Source: Streptomyces griseocarneus (GTDB lineage: Bacteria > Actinomycetota > Actinomycetes > Streptomycetales > Streptomycetaceae). Taken from it: a stretch of 64,000 nucleotides of DNA. The notes under the pieces were generated by a model, which did not search any database, was not told where the DNA came from, and saw nothing but the letters and a program-made list of their open reading frames with translations. Position 1 is the first letter of the stretch. Every line of letters starts with the position of its first letter. Position numbers and translations under genes: made by a program. Of the stretch, positions 8,491-17,279 are shown piece after piece. The stretch lies in the NCBI GenBank assembly GCA_003674045.1, contig PENC01000018.1:1-64000 (forward strand), in the 5' to 3' direction.

Positions 8491-10074
8491 TCAGACCGTG
8501 GTGGCAGGCGCCGTCGGGAGGAGCGAGCGCAGCGCCACCGTTGCGGAGAGGCCCCGGACCTCCAGCAGCGATTCGACCGCCCCGGGGATCGCTTCCTCGA
8601 AACCTTCGGGGAGATGAAGCCGCGCGGGCCCCGACCACGACAGTTCCCACCACGCGAGGCCGGCGTCGACGAGTTCCAGGACCAGCAGGTGCTCCAGCCC
8701 CGGCCGCAGCACGTCGCGCCCGCCGGGCAGCAGGTCGGCGGCCCGCTCCAAGGCTCCGGCGTCGGCATCGACGGCTTCCAGGAAGGCACGAAGAGCGGGT
8801 TCACCGCCCGTCACCCGGGCGATGGCGTGCCGCAGCGGCTCCGCGGCCGCGGTGGCGTGTGCGTGCAGGCCGACGTGGACGAGTTCGGGCCAGTCCGCGC
8901 GGCGCATGGCGAGGGCCCGCGGGGCGAAGGTGGCGGATTCGAGCTCGGCGCACACCCGGTCGGGGTCGTGCAGCAGGGCCATCGCGGGGCGCCCCTGCGG
9001 CTGCTCGCCACGGCCGTCGTCGGGGAGGGCCTCGATCAGCCGGACGCGCTCGCGCATGGGCGGGTGGGCGTCGTACGGGGAGGGCTCGTCCTCGGGGAGC
9101 TCGCGCCGCAGGCCGTCCAGTTCGCTCTGGCGGACGGGCTCGGCGAGCAGGTGACGCAGGCCGCCGTAGTACTGGCCGTGCGGGGGCAGGACGCCAGCGG
9201 CCGCACCGAGGGTGGCGTAGCCGTCGAGGTAGAAGTCGTGGGTGGCGTCCAGGACGGCGACCTCGCGGAGGGCGGAGGCGGCGGCGTCGCGGCCCGCGAC
9301 GCGGGCGGCCGTGCGGTCGGCGGCGAGTTCCTGACGCCGGGCGGTGTTCTGGGTGGCGCGGAGATAGAACTTGCCGTAGGCGATGAAGGGCTTGGCCATC
9401 TGGCGGTAGCGTCCGCCGGCCCCGGAGACGTCGACCTCTTTCGCTTTCCTGCCCTTGCGGACGGCCTTTTCCACGCGCCGCTCCTGCCGGTCCGTTTCCT
9501 TCTCCACTTCCTTCTCGGCCTTTTCCCAGAAGGAGTTGACGGTGCGGGCGACGCTGTGGCGGCCGCGCATGGTGAGGGCCATCAGGCGGGTGTCGGCATT
9601 GTCGTAGTGGCCGAATTCATGGGCCAGTACGGCGCGCAGCTGTATCTCGGTGAGGCCGGTCATCAGGGGTATGCCGAGGTAGAGGCGGCGCCGCCCGGGC
9701 ACCAGCCCGAGCAGCCGGGCGTCCTCGGAGACCGCCGCGTTGACGCTGCCCACGAGAACGATCTCGTCGGGAGGCCGCGTACCTGCGGCTTCGGCGGTCT
9801 CGCGTACGGTGACCCACAGCTGCGGCTGCTGTGCCTCGGTGACCGGGAGCCCGCTCTCCCCCTCGCCCTTGGGCGTACGGAACAGGAACATGCCGCGTAC
9901 GACGGGGACGGCCAGCAGGGCCAGGGGAATGCCGAGTTTCAGCGCGATGGCGGGTCGCGTCCAGTGGTAGACGGCGAACTCGACGCCGACGAAGACGCCG
10001 AGCACGAACAGGCCCAGGACGTAGAAGCCGAGGAGCAGCAGAAGAGCGCGCAGCGCGCGCAGGGAAACGCCCAT
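8491..10074 (-). CDS. Membrane-anchored M48 family metalloprotease
   Basis: A 527-residue protein with two N-terminal membrane segments (about 10-33 and 47-64). The zinc-protease motif AHEFGHYDN places His152, Glu153 and His156; the third ligand is expected in RQELAADRTAA, the usual ELAAD element of M48. A charged coiled-coil-like insert (EKAEKEVEKETDRQERRVEKAVRK) follows the active site. Family members (HtpX, Ste24-like) degrade or process membrane proteins with the active site facing the cytosol or membrane. ATG 10074 is preferred because it begins the hydrophobic segment and GAGGG lies upstream; a TTG at 10131 is possible. Confidence 0.85.
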   Translation of the reverse strand: MGVSLRALRALLLLLGFYVLGLFVLGVFVGVEFAVYHWTRPAIALKLGIPLALLAVPVVRGMFLFRTPKGEGESGLPVTEAQQPQLWVTVRETAEAAGTRPPDEIVLVGSVNAAVSEDARLLGLVPGRRRLYLGIPLMTGLTEIQLRAVLAHEFGHYDNADTRLMALTMRGRHSVARTVNSFWEKAEKEVEKETDRQERRVEKAVRKGRKAKEVDVSGAGGRYRQMAKPFIAYGKFYLRATQNTARRQELAADRTAARVAGRDAAASALREVAVLDATHDFYLDGYATLGAAAGVLPPHGQYYGGLRHLLAEPVRQSELDGLRRELPEDEPSPYDAHPPMRERVRLIEALPDDGRGEQPQGRPAMALLHDPDRVCAELESATFAPRALAMRRADWPELVHVGLHAHATAAAEPLRHAIARVTGGEPALRAFLEAVDADAGALERAADLLPGGRDVLRPGLEHLLVLELVDAGLAWWELSWSGPARLHLPEGFEEAIPGAVESLLEVRGLSATVALRSLLPTAPATTV

Positions 10075-10293
10075 GGGGCAGGGGCCCTCACACAGTAATG
10101 GAGTTGTCGGAATTGGTGGGGGGACTCCCAAGTATGGCGTACATAAGTTCGAGCAGGCAAAGAAATAAAGGTACGGCGCGACAATAACGGCCGGACCGCT
10201 CCGGCCGGTGTCCGAAAGCGATCCGTCCGGGTGACAGCACGGCGACTCCCCGGGCCCCGGTGACAGGCCCGGAGAGCCGCACGGCGCGTCCGG

Positions 10294-10710
10294 TCAGGAC
10301 CTGACGGCGGACAGCCCTCCGTCGACGACCGCGCCGCCCTCGGCGGCGGCCCGGGCGGGAACCTCGGCGAGGGTCTCGGGCGCGGCCGGGTGGAGCAGCC
10401 TGCCGACCGTGTGGGGCTCCGAGTAGAGGGCGACGAGCCTGCGGACCGTCGCCGGGTCGGCGGACACGGTCACGGGCGCCTGGTAGCGGTCGCCCTCCTC
10501 CTCGTCGTCGGAGTCGGAGAGGGTGGCCCACATGTCCTCGGCCGCGCTGATGAGCTGGTCGAGCTCGTCGCGCACGGCGTCCCAGGAACCGTCGCGCACG
10601 GCCTGGTCGATGCGGGAGACGGTACCGAGGAGGCTGGCGTAGTCCTCCGCCAACTGGTCCTCCTGGGGCGACGGATGAAGCTGCACGGCGACTGGCTCGG
10701 TGGTGTACAC
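10294..10710 (-). CDS. Small acidic hypothetical protein
   Basis: A 138-residue soluble protein, rich in Asp/Glu (SDSDDEEEGDRY), with helical N-terminal half (EDQLAEDYASLLGTVSRIDQAVRDGSWDAVRDELDQLISAAEDMW). No family recognised. GTG 10710 is chosen because GGAGGT lies five bases upstream. It is separated from the M48 gene by 219 bp, so co-transcription is uncertain. Confidence 0.65.
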   Translation of the reverse strand: MYTTEPVAVQLHPSPQEDQLAEDYASLLGTVSRIDQAVRDGSWDAVRDELDQLISAAEDMWATLSDSDDEEEGDRYQAPVTVSADPATVRRLVALYSEPHTVGRLLHPAAPETLAEVPARAAAEGGAVVDGGLSAVRS

Positions 10711-11132
10711 GGCACCTCCACAAAGGGAATCGGTCTGGGCTGGGGCCGATGCGTACGAACCCCCACCCGGGCATGGTCGCGCGCCGGGGGGCGGCGGCCG
10801 ATGCACGGCGTCACCGGGTGACGAGATATCACCCGCACGGGCCAGCACGGACGGTCCGGGCGACCACGCGCGCGACGCGCGAGGGAGTGCTTCCGGCCAC
10901 AGGGGCCGGATTCCGCATACCGGACAGGCTTGTACGCCCATCGGTCAACTCACGGCCAACTCTTCGCCGTGAACCTGCCAAGTTCACGGAATCGGTGGCA
11001 CTCTCGGCTCGGTTCGACGCGGCACACATCGGAGAGCGCCGGTCGCACCACTGCACCCACGCAATGCCCGACGTCACGCCCGTGACGCCGAAACAGCGGG
11101 CTGCCACCAGCAGCCGAGCCAAAGGAGTTCGC
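10711..11132. other. Divergent intergenic region (422 bp), no gene seen
   Basis: It separates the leftward acidic-protein gene from the rightward M4 protease and must hold both promoters. An inverted repeat GTCACGCCCGTGAC at 11073-11086, 47 bases before the protease start, is the clearest operator-like element. Open frames here look noncoding. Confidence 0.5.
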
Positions 11133-12773
11133 GTGAGATCAACCCCCCTCACCCCCGCCCCCGCCTCGCGCCGCACGCGGAACGGTGCCATTCTCATCTC
11201 CCTCGCCGCCCTGGTGGCGGCCGGCGTCCAGGCAGGCACCGCCGGCGCCGCGTCCACTGCCGCGGCGCACCCCGGCACCTCCGCCGCCGCCCTCTCCGCC
11301 CCCCAGCGCGCCGCGCTCATATCCGCGGCCCGGAGCGACAGCGGCGACACCGCGCGCTCGCTGGGCCTCGGCGCGAAGGAGAAGCTGGTCGTCAAGGACG
11401 TCGTCAAGGACGCCGACGGCACCGTGCACACCCGCTACGACCGTACGTACGACGGGCTTCCCGTGCTCGGCGGCGACCTGGTCGTCCACGTCAAGGGCAA
11501 GCACAAGAGCGTCACCAAGGCGACGTCGAAGAAGATCGCCGTGCCGAGCACCACCCCGAAGGTCGCGGCCACCACGGCGCAGAAGAGCGCCCTGAGCTCC
11601 GCGTCGGACGTCAAGTCCGCCAAGGCCGACCCGGCCTCCTCCCGCAAGGTCGTCTGGGCGGCGTCGGGCACCCCCGTCCTGGCCTGGGAGTCGATCGTGC
11701 GCGGCGTCCAGAAGGACGGCACCCCCAGCCAGCTGCACATCATCTCGGACGCCACCACCGGCAAGAAGCTGTACTCCTTCGACGGCATCGAGACGGGCAC
11801 GGGCACGGGCGAGTACAACGGCCAGGTCACCATCGGCACGACCAAGAGCGGCAGCTCGTACCAGATGGTCGACAACACCCGCGGCGGCCACCGCACCACC
11901 GACCTGAAGCAGGGCACCTCCGGCAGCGGCACGCTGTTCACCAACTCCACGGACACCTGGGGCAACGGCAGCCAGAGCAACCGGCAGACCGCGGCCGTGG
12001 ACGCGCACTACGGCGCGCAGGAGACCTGGGACTTCTACAAGCAGACGTTCGGCCGCAGCGGCATCCGCAACGACGGCGTCGCCTCCTCGTCCCGCGTCCA
12101 CTACGGCACCAACTACGTGAACGCGTTCTGGGACGACTCGTGCTTCTGCATGACCTACGGCGACGGCCAGGGCAACGCGAACCCGCTGACCGCGCTCGAC
12201 GTGGCGGGCCACGAGATGTCGCACGGCGTCACCGCCGCCACCGCCGCCCTGAACTACGCCGGTGAGTCCGGCGGCCTCAACGAGGCGACCAGCGACATCA
12301 TGGGCACCGGCGTCGAGTTCTTCGCCAACAACCCCAAGGTCCCGGCCAACTACCTCATCGGTGAGCAGATCAACATCAACGGTGACGGCACGCCGCTGCG
12401 CTACATGGACCAGCCGAGCAAGGACGGCGTCTCGCTCGACTACTGGAGCCCGGACGCGGGCAACGTGGACGTGCACTACTCGTCCGGCATCGCCAACCAC
12501 TTCTTCTACCTGCTGTCCGAGGGCAGCGGCTCGAAGACGATCAACGGCTTCACGTACAACAGCCCGACCTACGACAACTCGACCCTGTCCGGCATCGGCC
12601 GCGACAAGGCCCTCGCCATCTGGTACAAGGCGCTGACCACGTACATGACGTCCACGACCGACTACGCGGCGGCCCGCCAGGCCACGCTCTCGGCCGCAGC
12701 CGACCTCTACGGCTCCGGCGGCGCCGAGTACCAGGCCGTCGCCGCCACCTGGACGGCCGTCAACGTCAACTGA
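11133..12773 (+). CDS. Secreted M4 family (thermolysin-like) zinc metalloprotease
   Basis: A 546-residue prepro-enzyme. It has a signal peptide (about 1-45, ending near GTAGAAST), a propeptide with FTP/PepSY-like parts (HTRYDRTYDGLPVLGGDLVVHVKG; VVWAASGTPVLAWES), and a mature thermolysin domain. The motif VAGHEMSHGVT gives His360, Glu361 and His364; SGGLNEATSDIMG supplies the distal Glu ligand; VHYSSGIANHFFYLL contains the catalytic His. It degrades proteins outside the cell. GTG 11133 has AAAGGAG 6 bases upstream. The gene stands alone and ends at a strong hairpin shared with the convergent next gene. Such proteases are usually developmentally or nutritionally induced. Confidence 0.93.
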   Translation: MRSTPLTPAPASRRTRNGAILISLAALVAAGVQAGTAGAASTAAAHPGTSAAALSAPQRAALISAARSDSGDTARSLGLGAKEKLVVKDVVKDADGTVHTRYDRTYDGLPVLGGDLVVHVKGKHKSVTKATSKKIAVPSTTPKVAATTAQKSALSSASDVKSAKADPASSRKVVWAASGTPVLAWESIVRGVQKDGTPSQLHIISDATTGKKLYSFDGIETGTGTGEYNGQVTIGTTKSGSSYQMVDNTRGGHRTTDLKQGTSGSGTLFTNSTDTWGNGSQSNRQTAAVDAHYGAQETWDFYKQTFGRSGIRNDGVASSSRVHYGTNYVNAFWDDSCFCMTYGDGQGNANPLTALDVAGHEMSHGVTAATAALNYAGESGGLNEATSDIMGTGVEFFANNPKVPANYLIGEQININGDGTPLRYMDQPSKDGVSLDYWSPDAGNVDVHYSSGIANHFFYLLSEGSGSKTINGFTYNSPTYDNSTLSGIGRDKALAIWYKALTTYMTSTTDYAAARQATLSAAADLYGSGGAEYQAVAATWTAVNVN

Positions 12774-12792
12774 CGCGCCCGGTGCACCGGCC

Positions 12793-12826
12793 GGACGGCC
12801 GCCGGGCGTGTCCCCGGCGGCCGTCC
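12793..12826. terminator. Bidirectional hairpin between convergent genes
   Basis: Fourteen-base arms (GGACGGCCGCCGGG and complement) around a 6-base loop lie between the ends of the M4 protease and the transglycosylase lipoprotein genes. Confidence 0.85.
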
Positions 12827-12827
12827 G

Positions 12828-13463
12828 TCACCCCTTCCGGCTGACGGCCTCGCCCGCCTTGTCCCAGTTCTGGTGCAGCCGGTCGAGGTAGGACTGCGCC
12901 TGGGTGCCCGGCTTGGCGCCCCGGGAGAAGGCCAGCATGTTGCCCGCGCCCGCGTTGTAGCCCAGGGCGAGCAGCTCGTCCTTGGTGTACTTGCCGGTCC
13001 AGGACGCGGGCAGCTGCCCGGCCAGGTCGTGCAGGTGCCACGCGGCCGCCTCGATGGCGAGCGCCGGGTCGTCCGGCAGCTCCTGCCAGTCCCGGTCCGC
13101 GAACGCCCGGCCGGTCTTCGCCTCGTCGAACGCCGCCTTGTGCATGTTCGCTATCCCGAACGCGGAATCCGGCTTGAGCCGCTGCCAGGCGCGCTCCAGC
13201 TCGGGGTCGTGCGGCTTGTACGACTCGTTGTAGAGAATCGCCATCAGCAGCCGGGGCTCGACACCGGCCTTCTCGGTGTACGCGACGACTTGCGGGGCCC
13301 AGTGGGCGACGTCCGGGTTCCCCCCGGACTTCGACGCACTCGGACCGGGCGCCTGCGAACTCCGGGCCGGCTCCGCGGTACCGCTCGATCCATGGGCACC
13401 GCAGGCCGTCGCCGTCACAGCCACGGCGACGGCCCCGATCCACCACTTCCAGACTCTCCGCAC
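12828..13463 (-). CDS. Lipoprotein with lysozyme-like (SLT) transglycosylase domain
   Basis: A 211-residue protein. The N-terminal signal (MRRVWKWWIGAVAVAVTATAC) ends in a lipobox with the lipidated Cys near position 21. After a Ser/Pro linker, the domain contains LLMAILYNES (candidate catalytic Glu), SAFGIANMHKAAFDE and YNAGAGNMLAFSRG, the typical layout of transglycosylase SLT domains. It would cleave peptidoglycan glycan strands at the cell surface. GTG 13463 follows AGGAG by five or six bases; the longer frame to 13496 dilutes the signal sequence. It is convergent with the M4 gene. Confidence 0.8.
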   Translation of the reverse strand: MRRVWKWWIGAVAVAVTATACGAHGSSGTAEPARSSQAPGPSASKSGGNPDVAHWAPQVVAYTEKAGVEPRLLMAILYNESYKPHDPELERAWQRLKPDSAFGIANMHKAAFDEAKTGRAFADRDWQELPDDPALAIEAAAWHLHDLAGQLPASWTGKYTKDELLALGYNAGAGNMLAFSRGAKPGTQAQSYLDRLHQNWDKAGEAVSRKG

Positions 13464-13559
13464 ACCGGCTCCTTTCCTGTGGGCCTCCCCCCCCATTGTC
13501 CCTGGCGGGGACCCCGTGGTGGGTTGCGGTCCGTGGTCCGGTGGAGGGGAAGGCGCGCC

Positions 13560-13669
13560 CCGTCAGGGGCGCGGGGAACTGCGCGAGCAACCAGCGACGA
13601 CCCGCAGCCGCGCACACGGCTCAAGACGCACCCCGACAGGCGCAGAGGGCCCGGGGCAGAGCCCCCGGA
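13560..13669 (+). repeat. Dispersed repeat, copy C (long form)
   Basis: Core GGGGCGCGGGGAACTGCGCG, then CAACCAGCGACGACCCGCAG, then a tail CACCCCGACAGGCGCAG and a GGGCCCGGGGCAGAGCCCCCGG hairpin-like end. The tail is shared with copy D, so the full unit is about 110 bp. Confidence 0.75.
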
Positions 13670-13698
13670 AACAAACACCCGCTACCGATCCCCCCACA

Positions 13699-15297
13699 TC
13701 AGTCGACGCACGGCACGCCCCCCATCCTCACCGCATCCCCCTGGAACGCGTCGGAAGGAACAGCAGACGGCTCCCCCTCCCCCGGCCGCGGCGACGACGC
13801 AGCCAGCGACGGCGGAGCCGCAGGCGGCGGTGACGTCGTGAAGCCGACGCCGAGCGTCACCACGACCCGCCCCGCCGGAAGCGTCGGGTCCGCGACCGCC
13901 CGCACCCCGTGCTGCGCGGCGATCCGCTGGGCCGCCGCGTCCGCGCCCTTGCCGTGGACGACGGAGGTCGTACGGGAGGACGGCGCGTTGGAGACCTGCC
14001 CCGTGCGGTAGCCCAGCGCGGCCAGTGCCTTGGCCTCGCCCGCCGCGGCCCCGGGCGTGCCGGAGGCGTTGCGCACGTCCACCGTGGTGGACGCCGCGTC
14101 CGCGGGTGCGCCGTTCTTGGCCTGGGCCGGGGCGGCGGGCTCGGCGGGGCTCGGCACCTGGTGCCCGATCATCGCCTGAACGAGGGACCTCACCTTCACG
14201 GGGTCCACGATGTTGACCGCTTCCCCCTTTCGGGTGGCGAATCCGGCGATCGGCAGCGTGTGGAACTCGGCGTTGCCGCCGGTGAGGTTGGGGGCCTGCC
14301 GGGCGAAGTCCAGAATGTTCCAGCGGTCGTCGATGACGACGTCCTTCTTGACCACGTCGAACAGCCCCTGGAGCTTGCTGATGTCGCTCCACACACCCTG
14401 GGACTTGAGCTTGTGCGTGACGGACGAGATGAAGGCCTGCTGACGGTGGGTGCGGTCGAGGTCGCCGCCGGTCAGCCCGTGGCGCTGCCGCACGAAGGCG
14501 AGGGCCTGCCGGGCGTCGAGCTCCTGGAGCCCGGCGGGGAAGTCGGCGCCGGAGTAGCGGTCGCGGACCGGCTTCTTCAGGCAGACCTGGACGGGCTGCA
14601 CCACCTTGGCGATGTCGTAGAAGCCGAGCAGGTTGACCTCGGCGAAGTGGTCGATGGGCACGCCGAGGAACTGCTGCACGGTGGCCAGGGTGGCCTCACG
14701 GCCGGCCTCGCGGCTCCGGTGTTCCAGCTCGGCACCCTTGACGCCCTCGGCCTGGAGCTTGTCCTGCGCCTCCGCCTTGGCGAGCCCGTACGCCTCTTTG
14801 ATCTTGTGCTCGCCGCGGCCGCCCGCGATCTCGACGTAGTCGTCGCGGGGAACGGAGAAGGCTGTGACCTTGCCGCCGTCCGGCGGGATGTGCATCAGGA
14901 TCAGCGTGTTGGTGTTGTAGCCACCGATCTCGCTGGATCCCGCGTGCAGTTCCTGCTGGACGAACTCCTTGGGGAGGTCGTTGCCGTCCATGTCCTTGCG
15001 GCTGTCCAGGCCGATGAGCAGGAGGTTCACCGAGTCGTCCAGCCTCGGCGGGGCTCCCTTGCGCAGGGCGTCCAGGGCGCTGGAGGTGATGAGCCCGTTG
15101 TTCAGCCAGTGGTAGGCGAACCAGCCGACCCCGCTGGTCAGCATGACGGCCGCCGAGGTGAGACAGACGGCGAGCCTGGCGGCCGCCGCGGCCCGCACGG
15201 GGCGACCGGCTCTGCCGCGGCCCCGGTTGTCGCGGTGGCCCGGCGTGTTGTCACGGCGGCTCGGCGTGCGGTCGGCGGAACGGTGTCGGTCACGCAT
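13699..15297 (-). CDS. LytR-CpsA-Psr (LCP) family cell wall glycopolymer ligase with LytR_C domain
   Basis: A 532-residue protein. A basic cytoplasmic tail precedes one membrane helix (near 40-62). The LCP domain follows with NLLLIGLDSRKD, GGYNTNTLILMHIPPDGGKVTAFSVPRDDYVEI (the PRD arginine motif), and ALAFVRQRHGLTGGDLDRTHRQQAFI. The C-terminal part (TTVDVRNASGTPGAAAGEAKALAALGY) is a LytR_C domain. LCP enzymes attach teichoic acids or arabinogalactan-like polymers from lipid carriers to peptidoglycan, outside the membrane. AGGAGGG lies 6 bases before ATG 15297. Its start overlaps the end of the upstream DUF6542 gene by 8 bases, so the two form an operon. Confidence 0.92.
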   Translation of the reverse strand: MRDRHRSADRTPSRRDNTPGHRDNRGRGRAGRPVRAAAAARLAVCLTSAAVMLTSGVGWFAYHWLNNGLITSSALDALRKGAPPRLDDSVNLLLIGLDSRKDMDGNDLPKEFVQQELHAGSSEIGGYNTNTLILMHIPPDGGKVTAFSVPRDDYVEIAGGRGEHKIKEAYGLAKAEAQDKLQAEGVKGAELEHRSREAGREATLATVQQFLGVPIDHFAEVNLLGFYDIAKVVQPVQVCLKKPVRDRYSGADFPAGLQELDARQALAFVRQRHGLTGGDLDRTHRQQAFISSVTHKLKSQGVWSDISKLQGLFDVVKKDVVIDDRWNILDFARQAPNLTGGNAEFHTLPIAGFATRKGEAVNIVDPVKVRSLVQAMIGHQVPSPAEPAAPAQAKNGAPADAASTTVDVRNASGTPGAAAGEAKALAALGYRTGQVSNAPSSRTTSVVHGKGADAAAQRIAAQHGVRAVADPTLPAGRVVVTLGVGFTTSPPPAAPPSLAASSPRPGEGEPSAVPSDAFQGDAVRMGGVPCVD

Positions 15298-15823
15298 GGA
15301 CGGCCCTCCTGTATCGCCTGGACCGTACGGCACGGAGGGTCAGTACCGCGAGCGCCGCGGCCTCGGCTGCGGCCATCGCGGGGAAGGTGTCGATGGCCCA
15401 GTGCAACGCGGTGGTCATCGACGTCGTCGCGTCGCTGCTCCCGGTGGACGGCGCGTCCAGCAGGAGCCGTGCTGTGAGGGCGACCACCGCGATGGCCAGC
15501 GGCGGCAGCGCGAAGGCCCACCAGGCCTGCGGCCCCGAGCAGGCCACGGCCGCGAGGGCGGCGGCGGCCGCCGCGAAGGTCGCGAAGATCCAGCCCAGGC
15601 CACTGCCGAACGTCTCGTCCAGCGCCGCGCCCGCCACCAGCAACACCCCGGAGGCCGACAGGGCGCGCCGGGTCGCCTGGCCGAGCGGGCCGTCGAAACC
15701 CTGCCCGGGTCTCCGGACGGCTCTCGGCCCCGGGACCCGTGCCGGGGCATGGGGTGCGGTTCGCAGCCGCGTCCCCTGCTGCCCTGCCCTGGCCCCCCGG
15801 GTCTCGATCCGCCTGCCGGGCAT
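15290..15823 (-). CDS. DUF6542-like membrane protein
   Basis: A 177-residue protein. An Arg-rich cytoplasmic N-terminus (about 55 residues) is followed by four hydrophobic segments (ASGVLLVAGAALDE, GWIFATFAAAAAALAAVAC, WWAFALPPLAIAVVALTARLLL, and TFPAMAAAEAAALAVLTL). This is the architecture of the actinobacterial DUF6542 family, recalled rather than searched. GGGGAG lies 6 bases before ATG 15823. It is the promoter-proximal gene of a pair with LCP, suggesting a cell-envelope role. An unusual nested palindrome lies 48 bases upstream of its start. Confidence 0.7.
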   Translation of the reverse strand: MPGRRIETRGARAGQQGTRLRTAPHAPARVPGPRAVRRPGQGFDGPLGQATRRALSASGVLLVAGAALDETFGSGLGWIFATFAAAAAALAAVACSGPQAWWAFALPPLAIAVVALTARLLLDAPSTGSSDATTSMTTALHWAIDTFPAMAAAEAAALAVLTLRAVRSRRYRRAVHA

Positions 15824-15870
15824 GCGCGCTCCCCATCCGTACGGGCGGTCGCCGCGTGCGACGACCGCAC

Positions 15871-15900
15871 TACTTGCTCAATTGCGCAATATAGCAAGTA
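15871..15900. promoter_or_regulatory. Nested palindrome upstream of the DUF6542-LCP operon, candidate operator
   Basis: Outer arms TACTTGCT / AGCAAGTA enclose the 10-bp perfect palindrome ATTGCGCAAT. The inner part, TTGCGCAAT-nnn-GCAA (15882-15897), recurs with the same spacing upstream of terD at 16632-16647. Base composition is far more AT-rich than the surroundings. Confidence 0.55.
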
Positions 15901-16016
15901 TTGGTCATAGGCCTGCCGAGCGTGTCCATCCGGTCGGACAACAGGATGGACGTACCGCAGACCCGCGAACAGCACGACACCGTACGGGCAGTGCGCCCCC
16001 TGCGCGGACCGTTCGG

Positions 16017-16598
16017 TCAGCCGACGTTGACCCCGAAGTCGCTCGCGATGCCCCGCAGACCGGAGGCGTACCCCTGTCCGACGGCACGGAACTTCCACTC
16101 GGAAGCGTGGCGGTAGAGCTCGCCGAAGATCATCGCCGTTTCGGTCGAGGCGTCCTCGCTCAGGTCGTAGCGGGCGAGCTCCCGGCCGTCCGCGCGGTTG
16201 ACCACGCGGATGTAGGCGTTGCGCACCTGCCCGAAGGCCTGGCCGCGGACGTCGGCCTCGTAGATGGAGACCGGGAAGACGATCTTGATGACCTCGGCGG
16301 GCACGCTCGCCAGGTCCACGTTGATGGTCTCGTCGTCGCTGGCGCCGGTGCCGCCGGTCAGCTCGTCGCCCGTGTGCTGCACGGAGCCGTCGGGGCTGGC
16401 GAGGTTGTTGAAGAAGACGAAGTGGCTGTCGGAGACGACCTTGCCGGACGCCCCGCACAGCAGCGCGCTGGCGTCGAGGTCGTAGTCGGCACCGGTGGTG
16501 GTGCGGGCCTGCCAGCCGAGACCGACCGCGACGGACGTCAGGCCCGGCGCCTCCTTGCTCAGCGAGACGTTGCCGCCCTTGGCCAGGGTCACACCCAT
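16017..16598 (-). CDS. terD: TerD family protein
   Basis: A 193-residue cytosolic beta-sandwich protein of the tellurite-resistance/stress TerD family. It starts MGVTLAKGGNVSLSKEAPGL and has WQARTTTGADYDLDASALL (Ca-binding DxDxS), FVFFNNLASPDGSVQHTGDELTG and DDETINVDLASVPAEV. Length and motifs are standard. TerD proteins bind calcium and take part in membrane-associated stress responses; several paralogues are usual in Streptomyces. GGAGG lies 6 bases before ATG 16598. It is monocistronic and carries an upstream motif shared with the neighbouring operon. Confidence 0.95.
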   Translation of the reverse strand: MGVTLAKGGNVSLSKEAPGLTSVAVGLGWQARTTTGADYDLDASALLCGASGKVVSDSHFVFFNNLASPDGSVQHTGDELTGGTGASDDETINVDLASVPAEVIKIVFPVSIYEADVRGQAFGQVRNAYIRVVNRADGRELARYDLSEDASTETAMIFGELYRHASEWKFRAVGQGYASGLRGIASDFGVNVG

Positions 16599-16631
16599 GA
16601 ATTACCTCCAGAAGTCGGGTCATTTAAAAGC

Positions 16632-16647
16632 TTGCGCAATCGGGCAA
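16632..16647. promoter_or_regulatory. TTGCGCAAT-nnn-GCAA motif upstream of terD
   Basis: It lies 34 bases before the terD start and matches 13 of 16 positions of the motif at 15882-15897, the three differences being in the spacer. Candidate binding site of one regulator acting on both leftward transcription units. Confidence 0.5.
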
Positions 16648-16742
16648 TTGTAGCGCGGGGCACCCGTACCGGACCTGACGCGATTCCCCGGCCCCCGCCC
16701 TCGCCCGCACGCCGACGTCAACTCAGAAGCAGGTGCCCGTAA

Positions 16743-17144
16743 ATGACACATCGAATTCCGTACGCCGCCGCCGGAATCCTCGCGGCCGCGCTCGTCCTCG
16801 CCGCCACCCCCGCGTCCGCGAAGGGCGTGATGGACATCGTCACCCCCGCCCGGCCCGTCCGCGCCGGGCAGACCATCCGTGTCAGCGGCGCGGGCGAGGA
16901 CGACGCGGCCCGCTTCCTGCGCGCCTGCGTCCAGGAGCGCGGCGGCGCGCACGACGCGTGGCATGTGGTGGGCTGCGGCAGGACGGTCACGGCGGGGGCG
17001 GGAGCCACGGTCGAGACGGGCGTACGGCCCCAGCACCCCGGGGCGCTGCAACTCCGCGGCGTGCTCTACGGGCTGGACGACACGGCCGACACCACCCCGG
17101 ACGAACTGCGCACCTCCCCCGTGGTGACGGTCCACGTGCACTGA
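16743..17144 (+). CDS. Small secreted hypothetical protein
   Basis: A 133-residue product with a signal peptide (about 1-26, cut at ASA-KGV). The mature part is a predicted small beta-sandwich (IVTPARPVRAGQTIRVSGAGEDDA...VVTVHVH) with two Cys (CVQERGG, VVGCGRTV) that may pair. No family recognised; similar Ig-like secreted proteins of unknown role are common in Streptomyces. It is followed by the chitinase promoter region, and co-transcription with the chitinase is unlikely. Confidence 0.7.
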   Translation: MTHRIPYAAAGILAAALVLAATPASAKGVMDIVTPARPVRAGQTIRVSGAGEDDAARFLRACVQERGGAHDAWHVVGCGRTVTAGAGATVETGVRPQHPGALQLRGVLYGLDDTADTTPDELRTSPVVTVHVH

Positions 17145-17193
17145 CCCGGCCCGCCCCGGCCCCATACGATCCGATCCCGATCCGTGCGAACCC

Positions 17194-17222
17194 TTGACGC
17201 AACACTGGTCCAGTCCAACGAT
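17194..17222 (+). promoter_or_regulatory. Chitinase promoter with DasR-like (dre) element
   Basis: TTGACG (17194-17199) and AACGAT (17217-17222) with 17 bases between form a plausible vegetative promoter. The spacer and -10 region are covered by ACTGGTCCAGTCCAAC (17204-17219), which resembles the DasR/chitinase operator consensus ACTGGTCTAGACCAGT. This predicts repression relieved by N-acetylglucosamine signals. Confidence 0.6.
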
Positions 17223-17279
17223 GTTCACCGCCAACCGGCCCCCCACCCGTCACGGACGACCGGCCCACCGGGAGCATCC

